A stretch of DNA of 64,000 nucleotides from Gemmatirosa kalamazoonensis. Lineage in GTDB: Bacteria > Gemmatimonadota > Gemmatimonadetes > Gemmatimonadales > Gemmatimonadaceae. Position numbers and translations under genes: made by a program. Below the pieces are notes generated by a model. It did not search any database, was not told where the DNA came from, and saw only the letters and a program-made list of their open reading frames with translations. Shown piece by piece: positions 33,369 to 39,468 of this stretch (position 1 is its first letter; each line of letters starts with the position of its first letter). The DNA lies in NCBI RefSeq assembly GCF_000522985.1, contig NZ_CP007128.1, positions 1,534,220-1,598,219 of the forward strand. The letters are read 5' to 3'.

Positions 33369-34084
33369 CGATATGGGACGGGCTGTACGTGGCTCACGCG
33401 GAGGCGCGGAGAACGCGGAGAGCTGTTTCTTGTATCGAACCGCAGAGGACGCAGAGGACGCAGAGGACAACCAATTCTTGTTGGTTTCCTCTGCGTCCTC
33501 TGCGTCCTCTGCGGTCAACGCACACAGCCAAGGCAGTTCTCCGCGTTCTCCGCGTCTCCGCGTCCGACGCCGTCGTCGCGCTCGCGGCGCTACTCACCGC
33601 CTGCGACCGACCGTCGGGGCACGCCGCGCGCGCAACCCGCTCGGTCGCCGACAGTGTGCGTGGCGACAGCGCGGCGCTCGCGAGCCTGCCGCCGGCGTTG
33701 GCCGAGGCGTTCGCGGTGCGCGCGGTGCTGACGCGCGAGGCGCTGCGCGACACCGATGTCGCGTCGTGCGAGCCGCTGCTGCGGCGCGACACGAGCGCCG
33801 TGCGACGGCGGCTGCGCGCGCGGCTCGCCGACGGCTCGCGCACGGTGCTGTTCGTGCGTGCCGCGCGCGACACGATCCGGCGCGTGGAGCTGGTGCGGCG
33901 CGCGCGCGGCGGCGGGCAGCGCGGGTTCATCTGGGATGCGTCGACCGACGCGGCCGAGTCGGTAGAGTGGCGCGTCGGTGTCACTCGGCCGGAGGTGACG
34001 ACGCTGCCGCGCGGCGGACCGGTGCCGCGGGCGCTGCGGGCGCTCGGGCGGCAGCTGCTCGCGCTGCCGTGTGACGGGCGCTGA
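33365..34084 (+). CDS. Lipoprotein gene with hairpin repeat A7 inside its N-terminus
   Basis: The body from about 33564 onward encodes VVALAALLTACDRPSG, a normal lipoprotein signal with lipobox LTAC, and then a 150-residue helical and beta domain that I do not recognise. No ATG, GTG or TTG in this frame lies close before the signal. The nearest are GTG 33389 and GTG 33365; the latter has GGAG eight bases upstream and overlaps the cutC stop by GTGA. Between them and the signal lies the 171-base repeat A7 (57 codons), which stays open in this frame. Either the repeat lengthened the n-region of the signal peptide in frame, or the gene lost its own start and is silent. Confidence 0.5.
   Translation: MTIWDGLYVAHAEARRTRRAVSCIEPQRTQRTQRTTNSCWFPLRPLRPLRSTHTAKAVLRVLRVSASDAVVALAALLTACDRPSGHAARATRSVADSVRGDSAALASLPPALAEAFAVRAVLTREALRDTDVASCEPLLRRDTSAVRRRLRARLADGSRTVLFVRAARDTIRRVELVRRARGGGQRGFIWDASTDAAESVEWRVGVTRPEVTTLPRGGPVPRALRALGRQLLALPCDGR
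33393..33563. repeat. Nested hairpin repeat family A, copy A7
   Basis: Outer arms are CGCGGAG type (CTCACGCGGAGGCGCGGAGA ... TTCTCCGCGTCTCCGCG). Within them is a complete inner hairpin of CGCAGAGG type, with three 9-bp GCAGAGGAC units in each arm and loop ACCAATTCTTGTTGGT. The total length is 171 bases, a multiple of three, and lies in the open frame of the lipoprotein gene. Confidence 0.9.
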
Positions 34085-34108
34085 CGCGTTCGCGGGATCC
34101 GTCGCGCG

Positions 34109-34188
34109 CTCGCATGGTACCGGAGCGAGATTCCGGCGGTGCAATACTGGGCGAAGGGGGGGGAGCCCCCCCGGGACCTAGGTACCGC
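34109..34188 (-). repeat. Repeat family C, copy C1
   Basis: Reading the minus strand: GGTACCTAGGTCCCGGGGGG, then GCTCCCCCCCC, TTCGCCCAGTATTG and a tail ending GGTACCATGCGAGC. It holds two palindromes (ACCTAGGT and the G6-C6 hairpin). It lies just before the amidohydrolase start at 34205 but points away from that gene. Confidence 0.88.
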
Positions 34189-34204
34189 GAACCGACCCCG
34201 CGAG

Positions 34205-35641
34205 ATGCCTGACGCCATCCGTGCCGCGCGGCTCGCCGCGCTCGTCCCCGCCGTCACGCTGAGCGCCGTGACGAACGCCGCCGCCCAGCCCGCGCTCGCG
34301 GCCGAGCTGCGGCCGTTCGTGAGCGTCGACGCACCGGTCGTCGCACTCACCCACGCGCGCGTGATCGACGGCACCGGCGCGCCGCCGCGCGCGGACCAGA
34401 CGATCGTCATCGAGGGCGGCGCCATCCGCGCGGTGGGCGACGCCGCGTCGGTCGTGGTGCCGGCCGGCGCGCGCACGATCGATCTCGCGGGACGCACGGT
34501 GCTGCCGGGGCTCGTGATGGTGCACGAGCACATGTTCTACCCGTCGGGCGGCGGCACCGTGTACAACGAGCAGGCGTTCAGCTTCCCGCGCCTCTACCTC
34601 GCCGGCGGCGTCACCACCGCGCGCACGGCGGGGAACATGGTGGGCTACGCGGACCTCGAGCTGAAGAGCGCGATCGACGAGGGGCGGGCGTTAGGCCCGG
34701 CGCTCGACGTCACCGCGCCGTACCTCGAGGGGCCGGGGCTGCCGATCTACCAGGTGCACGCGCTCACCGGTCCCGACGACGCGCGGCAGATGGTCGCGCA
34801 CTGGGCCGACCGCGGCGCGACGTCGTTCAAGGCGTACATGCACATCACGCGGGCCGAGCTGAAGGTCGCGGCCGACGAGGCGCACCGGCGCGGGCTCAAG
34901 ATCACCGGCCACCTCTGCTCGGTGACGTTCCGCGAGGCCGCGGCGTTAGGCATCGACAACCTGGAGCACGGGGTCGTCGTGGCGAGCGACTTCGCCGCCG
35001 GCAAGACGCCCGACGCGTGCCCCGCGAACCAGCAGGCGTCGGTCGCCGCGGCGCCGGACGACTCGATCGTCGCCCTCGCGCGCGACCTCGCGACGCGGAA
35101 GGTCGCGCTCACCTCGACGCTCACCGTGTTCGAGACGTTCGCGCCGAACCGGCCGCCCGCGCCTAACGGTGCGCTGGACGCGATGCTCCCCGAGGCGCGC
35201 GAGCAGTACCTCCGCCGGCGCCTCGCGATCGCGTCGCAGCCGGCGTCGCCGTGGACGATGCTGCTCGCGAAGGAGATGCGCTTCGAGCGCGAGTTCCTGC
35301 GCGCCGGCGGGCTGCTCCTCGCGGGCACCGATCCCACCGGCTACGGCGGCGTCGTCGCGGGCTACTCGAACGCGCGCGAGCTCGAGCTGCTCGTCGAGGC
35401 GGGTCTGACGCCGCTCGAGGCGATCACGGTCGGCACGCTGCACGGCGCGCGCTACCTCGGCCGCGCGGACCGCGTCGGCTCGATCGCCGTCGGCAAGCGC
35501 GCGGATCTCGTCGTCGTGCGCGGCGATCCGTCGGCGCGCATCGCCGACGTGGAGAACGTGGAGACGGTGTTCAAGGACGGCGTCGGCTACGACTCGGCGA
35601 AGCTGTTCGCGTCGGTCAAGGGGCAGGTGGGGCTGCACTGA
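34205..35641 (+). CDS. Secreted amidohydrolase (imidazolonepropionase-like)
   Basis: A 478-residue exported metal-dependent hydrolase. The signal peptide ends near NAAAQ (residue 28). The strand VIDGTGAPPRADQTIVIEGG, the barrel entry LPGLVMVHEHMF (HxH variant), FKAYMHI with the bridging Lys, ITGHLCS and NLEHGV with the two His, and AGTDPTGYGG with the Asp are in canonical order. The closing TVGTLHGARYLG and GKRADLVVVRGDP are typical of the imidazolonepropionase/prolidase-like group. ATG 34205 was chosen; the frame runs on into repeat C1 but that extension is repeat-coded. The next gene overlaps its stop by one base. Confidence 0.9.
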   Translation: MPDAIRAARLAALVPAVTLSAVTNAAAQPALAAELRPFVSVDAPVVALTHARVIDGTGAPPRADQTIVIEGGAIRAVGDAASVVVPAGARTIDLAGRTVLPGLVMVHEHMFYPSGGGTVYNEQAFSFPRLYLAGGVTTARTAGNMVGYADLELKSAIDEGRALGPALDVTAPYLEGPGLPIYQVHALTGPDDARQMVAHWADRGATSFKAYMHITRAELKVAADEAHRRGLKITGHLCSVTFREAAALGIDNLEHGVVVASDFAAGKTPDACPANQQASVAAAPDDSIVALARDLATRKVALTSTLTVFETFAPNRPPAPNGALDAMLPEAREQYLRRRLAIASQPASPWTMLLAKEMRFEREFLRAGGLLLAGTDPTGYGGVVAGYSNARELELLVEAGLTPLEAITVGTLHGARYLGRADRVGSIAVGKRADLVVVRGDPSARIADVENVETVFKDGVGYDSAKLFASVKGQVGLH

Positions 35642-36435
35642 TGACGCGCCCGTCTCGTTCGACCTCGGCACGAGCACGGTCTCCCGGTACGCTGCGGGCC
35701 GGCGGCGTGGTCGTGGCGCCACCGGCCGTGACGCTCCAGGCGCTCGTCGCCGAGGTGCGCGCGCTCGCCGATCCGGCGCGGGCGGAGGGCGCGGCGCGCT
35801 TCTTCCGCGTCGGTCCGGGCCAGTATGGGGAAGGGGACCGGTTCCTCGGCCTCACGGTGCCGCAGGTGCGCCGGCTCGCGCGCTCGCATCGCACGCTCCC
35901 GTTCCACGACGTCGTCGCGCTGCTGCGGTCCGAGTGGCACGAGGAGCGGCTGCTCGCGATCCTGCTGCTCGTCGACGCGCACGACGGCGCGGACGCCGAG
36001 CTGCGGCGCCGGATCCTCGACGTCTACCTGTCGCCCGACACGCGCGTCGACAACTGGGATCTCGTGGACGCGTCGGCGGCGCGCATCGTCGGCCCACACG
36101 TGTCGTCAGACGACGTCTCGCTGCTCGACCGACTGGCGAGCGCGCCGTCGCTGTGGCACCGGCGCATCGCGATGATCGCGACGCTCCACCACATCCGGCT
36201 CGGCGAGATGCGTCCCGCGCTGCACATCGCCGAGCGGCTGCTCGACGACGGGCACGATCTCATTCACAAGGCGGTCGGATGGATGCTGCGCGAGACGTGG
36301 CACCGCGACGCCGCGGCGGCCGAGGGATTCATGCGTCGGCACTACGCGCGGCTGCCGCGCACGACGCTGCGCTACGCGATCGAGCGGTTTCCCGAGCCGC
36401 GTCGTCGACGCTGGCTCACTGGCGACCTGGCGTGA
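35641..36435 (+). CDS. AlkD-like DNA alkylation repair protein
   Basis: A 264-residue HEAT-repeat protein of the AlkC/AlkD glycosylase class, which removes N3- and N7-alkyl purines. Helical repeats carry GVTVPQVRRLAR-like (here LGLTVPQVRRLAR), HEERLLAILLLVD, VDNWDLVDASAARIVG, LWHRRIAMIATLHHI and HKAVGWMLRETW, all close to the AlkD family pattern. The conserved Asp after VDNWDLVD corresponds to the catalytic-region Asp of AlkD. The first 28 residues are a basic tail not seen in the family. ATG overlaps the previous stop (TGATG). Confidence 0.9.
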   Translation: MTRPSRSTSARARSPGTLRAGGVVVAPPAVTLQALVAEVRALADPARAEGAARFFRVGPGQYGEGDRFLGLTVPQVRRLARSHRTLPFHDVVALLRSEWHEERLLAILLLVDAHDGADAELRRRILDVYLSPDTRVDNWDLVDASAARIVGPHVSSDDVSLLDRLASAPSLWHRRIAMIATLHHIRLGEMRPALHIAERLLDDGHDLIHKAVGWMLRETWHRDAAAAEGFMRRHYARLPRTTLRYAIERFPEPRRRRWLTGDLA

Positions 36436-36476
36436 CGGGCTGGCGTGCGGCGCGCGAGGCAGCGAGGTTCGTCGCC

Positions 36477-36911
36477 ATGCGATCCGTCCGACATCTCTCC
36501 TCGCTCGCGCTCGGGCTCGCGCTCGCCGCTCCGGTGCGCGCGCAGCAGCCGGTGTTCGGGCTGCACGTCGCCGGTCCCGTGCGCGCGTCGGCGTCGGTGG
36601 GCGTGTGGCTCGGCGAGGATCCGCGCCACGACGCGGCGAGCGGCGCGGTGCTGCTCGTCGAGCCGGGGCTGCGCGGCGGCCGCGCGTCGGTGGGCTACGC
36701 GTACGCGCTGCGCGGCGGGTTCGGATCGTTCGTGACGGCGCGAGCGAGCGCGCTGCGCACCTGGCGCATGGTGGGCCCGCCGCGCACGTACGCCGGGGCC
36801 GAGGTGCAGGTGCTGCCGCTCCTCGCGGTGGGGCCGCGGCTCGGTGCGTTCGTGCCGACGAGCGGCGCGCGGCGCGTGCTCTGGATCCTCGACGTCGGAC
36901 TCGGGCTCTGA
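36477..36911 (+). CDS. Small secreted protein, possible beta-barrel
   Basis: A 144-residue exported protein. The signal peptide MRSVRHLSSLALGLALAAPV ends at RAQQ. The rest alternates Gly-rich beta strands (VRASASVGVWLG, GRASVGYAYALRGGFG, YAGAEVQVLPLLAVGPRLGAF) and ends ILDVGLGL. It is compatible with a small barrel or a secreted beta sandwich. I do not recognise the family. GTG 36432 in the same frame overlaps the previous stop but gives no signal peptide at the N-terminus, so ATG 36477 is preferred. Confidence 0.6.
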   Translation: MRSVRHLSSLALGLALAAPVRAQQPVFGLHVAGPVRASASVGVWLGEDPRHDAASGAVLLVEPGLRGGRASVGYAYALRGGFGSFVTARASALRTWRMVGPPRTYAGAEVQVLPLLAVGPRLGAFVPTSGARRVLWILDVGLGL

Positions 36912-36918
36912 GCGCGCG

Positions 36919-37020
36919 CGGTACCTAGTATCCAGGGGGGCTCCCCCCCCTTCGCCCAAGGTTCCACTCGGCGGCGCGCACCGCGGTATCAGAACGACGC
37001 GTGCCGTCGCATTCCGACGC
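36919..37020 (+). repeat. Repeat family C, copy C2
   Basis: GGTACCTAGTATCCAGGGGG followed by GCTCCCCCCCC, TTCGCCCAAGGT, a GCGGCGCGCACCGC hairpin and the tail GTATCAGAACGACGCGTGCC..ATTCCGACGC. It points towards the histidine phosphatase gene, whose ATG is 15 bases past the tail. Confidence 0.9.
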
Positions 37021-37035
37021 ACCAGCCCATCGCCG

Positions 37036-37644
37036 ATGTCGCGCCGCCTCGCACCGCTCCTCGCCCTCGCCGTCACGGTCGTCATCCCCTCGTACGCGGG
37101 GATCGCCGCGCAGCCCGTGACGAAGGACGCCACGGCCGCCGCCCCCACGGTGGTCGTCCTCGTGCGCCACGCCGAGAAGGCCGCCGAGCCGGCGACGGAT
37201 CCCGCGCTCACGCCGGCGGGCGAGGCACGCGCGCAGGCGCTCGCCGCAGCGCTCGCCGACGCGCACGTCGACGCGGTGCTCAGCACGCCGTACGCGCGCA
37301 CGCGCGCCACCGCGGCGCCGCTCGCCGCGCGCGCCGGGCTCACGCCGGAGATCGTCCCCATCGGCGCCGGCGGCGCGCCGGAGCACGCGGCGGCCGTCGC
37401 GGCGGCGATCCGCGGCAAGCACCGCGGCCACACGGTGCTCGTCGTGGAGCACAGCAACACGATCCCGGCGGTGATCCGCGCGCTCGGCGGTCCGGCGATG
37501 AAGGATCTGTGCGACGCGCAGTACGCGTCGCTGTTCGTGCTCGTGCTGCCTAACGACGGCGGCGCGGCGCGGCTGGTGCGCTCGACGTACGGCGCGGCCG
37601 ACCCGCCGGGCGCGGACGCGTGCGCGGCGTCGGGGATGCGGTAG
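37036..37644 (+). CDS. Secreted histidine phosphatase (SixA/PGM-like)
   Basis: A 202-residue phosphatase of the histidine superfamily. It has a signal peptide (cleavage near IAAQ, residue 26), then VVVLVRHAEKAAEP with the catalytic RHAEK, LSTPYARTRATAAPLA with the second Arg, and VVEHSNTIPAVIRALGG with the second His. The compact domain without large inserts is like SixA-type enzymes. It would dephosphorylate a periplasmic small molecule or protein. It is preceded by repeat C2 and followed by repeat E. Confidence 0.9.
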   Translation: MSRRLAPLLALAVTVVIPSYAGIAAQPVTKDATAAAPTVVVLVRHAEKAAEPATDPALTPAGEARAQALAAALADAHVDAVLSTPYARTRATAAPLAARAGLTPEIVPIGAGGAPEHAAAVAAAIRGKHRGHTVLVVEHSNTIPAVIRALGGPAMKDLCDAQYASLFVLVLPNDGGAARLVRSTYGAADPPGADACAASGMR

Positions 37645-37650
37645 CACGGC

Positions 37651-37753
37651 GAGGGCAGGAGGGCAGGAGGGCGCGCGCGAAACGCGCGAGGGCAGGAGAG
37701 CCTAACGACTCTCCTGCCCTCCTGCCCTCCTGCCCTCCTGCCCTCCTGCCCTA
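37651..37753. repeat. Hairpin of 8-bp GGGCAGGA repeats, family E
   Basis: Left side: GAGGGCAGGAGGGCAGGAGG, an inner GCGCGCGAAACGCGCG hairpin, then GGGCAGGAGAG. Right side: CTCTCCTGCCC followed by five more CCTGCCCT units. A GTTAGGC word (minus strand, 37700-37706) lies at the turn. It fills the space between convergent genes and may end transcription of both. Confidence 0.9.
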
Positions 37754-39220
37754 GGGCTTCAGCTCCGGCGCGTATGCCTCCCGCAGCCCCGCCACGTACC
37801 GGTCGAACAGCGCCGCCATCGTCTTCTGCTCGGTCTGCACCGTCGCGCGGAACGACGCGTTCGTGAGGAAGTCGAACAGCACCGCCGCCTCGACCTTCGC
37901 GTCCATGAGGAACGCGGTGTGTCCCATCGCGGTGAAGTTGTCGGCGGTCATCTCGTAGGTGTGGTTCGCGTGCTCCGAGCTCGCCACGCGCACGCCCACG
38001 CCCGGGATCTCGCGCGACACCCACCCCGATTCTTCGTAGCCCGACGGCCGCTCCGCTTCGTCGACGAGCTTCGGCGCGCCGAGCTTGCGCGCGTACGCGA
38101 ACTGCAGCTCCTCGAGCGAGCCTAACGAGATCCCGTCGCGGTACTCGCCGACGTGCTCGATCTCGACCTCCACACCCATCGCGAGCGCCGCGCCGCGCGC
38201 CGCGTTCGCCATCATCGAGTCGATGTGCGCGAGGTAGATCTCGTCGGGGTAGCGGATGTAGTACTCCACCCGCGCGCGGTCGGGCACGACGTTGGGCGCC
38301 GCGCCGCCCTCGGGGATGATCCCCTGGATCGACGCTTCGGGGCGGAAGCTCGGACGCAGCCGGTCGACCGCGGTGTAGAACATCACCGCCGCCTCGAGCG
38401 CGTTGCGCCCGTTCCAGGAGCTCATCTGGTGCGACGGGCGTCCTTTGAAGACGTACTTCACCGAGTTGATGTTCAGGCAGCACACGCCGAACCCCGCGCG
38501 CGCGCGCGTCGTGCGCGTCGTCGAGTGGCTGCGCACGAGGATGTCGGCGCCCTTGAACACGCCGGCGCGCCACATGATCGTCTTCGCCGGCGGGTCCACC
38601 TCCTCGCCCGGCGTGCCGTAGATCGCGATGCGGCCGGGGACGCGCTTCTCGGTCATGTAGTCCTTCAGCGCGAGCGCCGCGGCGATCGCCACCGGCGACT
38701 GCGCGTTGTGCTGGTCGCCGTGAAAGTCGCCCTGCGTGCCGCGCAGCGCGTCGTACTCGCCGATGAGGCCCAACGTCGGCCCGTTGGTGCCGGCCGGCGA
38801 GTCCCACCGCGCGACGAACGCGGTGTGCAGCCCCGCCACGCCGGTGTCGACGCGGAAGCCGGCCGCGCGCAGCACCTTCGTGAGCGTGTCGACGGCGAGC
38901 ACCTCCTTGAAGCCGACCTCGGGGTGGCGGCCGATCCAGTCGCTGAGCCCCTGCATGCCGCCGGTCCAGTACGACTCCACGCGCGCGAGCACGCGGTCGC
39001 GGTCGGCGTCGGCGCGCTCGGCCATCCGGCGCGCGAGCGGCGCGGGCGCGATGCGCGCCTGCAGCGCGTCGATCTCGGTGAGCACCTGCGCGGCGGCGGC
39101 GCGCTCCGTGGGCGTGGACTGTGCGCCGAGCGACGAGAGAACGGGCGACGCGACGAGCGACGACGCGGCGAGCGACAGCACGACGAGCGCGGGCGAGGGA
39201 CGCATCGGAGTGCGGAGCAT
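37751..39220 (-). CDS. M20-family amidohydrolase (AbgB/aminoacylase-like)
   Basis: A 489-residue exported hydrolase with a signal peptide ending near LGAQ (residue 34). M20D-type metal site: GEYDALRG with the first Asp, GDQHNAQS in place of the usual GCGHN motif, GTPGEEVDPPAK with the two Glu, and HSTTRTT further on. The dimerisation domain shows FKGRPSHQMSSWNGRNALEA. The closest family pattern I recall is p-aminobenzoyl-glutamate hydrolase subunit B and related amidohydrolases. A second ATG at 39205 gives a slightly shorter signal. It would release amino acids from N-acyl or aryl amides in the periplasm. Confidence 0.88.
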   Translation of the reverse strand: MLRTPMRPSPALVVLSLAASSLVASPVLSSLGAQSTPTERAAAAQVLTEIDALQARIAPAPLARRMAERADADRDRVLARVESYWTGGMQGLSDWIGRHPEVGFKEVLAVDTLTKVLRAAGFRVDTGVAGLHTAFVARWDSPAGTNGPTLGLIGEYDALRGTQGDFHGDQHNAQSPVAIAAALALKDYMTEKRVPGRIAIYGTPGEEVDPPAKTIMWRAGVFKGADILVRSHSTTRTTRARAGFGVCCLNINSVKYVFKGRPSHQMSSWNGRNALEAAVMFYTAVDRLRPSFRPEASIQGIIPEGGAAPNVVPDRARVEYYIRYPDEIYLAHIDSMMANAARGAALAMGVEVEIEHVGEYRDGISLGSLEELQFAYARKLGAPKLVDEAERPSGYEESGWVSREIPGVGVRVASSEHANHTYEMTADNFTAMGHTAFLMDAKVEAAVLFDFLTNASFRATVQTEQKTMAALFDRYVAGLREAYAPELKP

Positions 39221-39254
39221 GAGCGGGTGAACGGTACGACCGCGTACCCAGGTC

Positions 39255-39334
39255 CGTACCTAGGTCCTGGGGGGCTCCCCCCCCACGCCCATCATAGCAC
39301 CACGTTCGACCGGTCGCCGTACCATGCGAACGCG
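39255..39334 (+). repeat. Repeat family C, copy C3
   Basis: GTACCTAGGTCCTGGGGGGC then TCCCCCCCC, ACGCCCATC and a tail CGTACCATGCGAACGCGACG. It lies in the divergent promoter region between the M20 gene and the PAS/GAF kinase gene and points towards the kinase. Confidence 0.88.
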
Positions 39335-39468
39335 ACGCAGCCCCCCGTGACGCATCGCACCGTGACGCGCACGTACGCTTCACTTCGCCGGCACGTCCCG
39401 ATACCGTCCGGGTACCTCAGAGGAGGACCGTCCAGGAGCCGGTCCGCAGCGACGTACGGAGCAGTGAC

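Noticed and set aside
33393-33563. CRISPR-like direct repeats in family A elements
   Set aside because: Nine-base units without spacers, arranged as hairpin arms.
34139-34204. N-terminal extension of the amidohydrolase starting at 34139
   Set aside because: The extension is encoded by repeat C1 (AKGGEPP type peptide, also seen at other C copies) and would precede the signal peptide.
36372-39383. Open frame of 1003 codons on the minus strand
   Set aside because: It crosses repeats E and C2 and is antisense or out of frame to four recognised genes.
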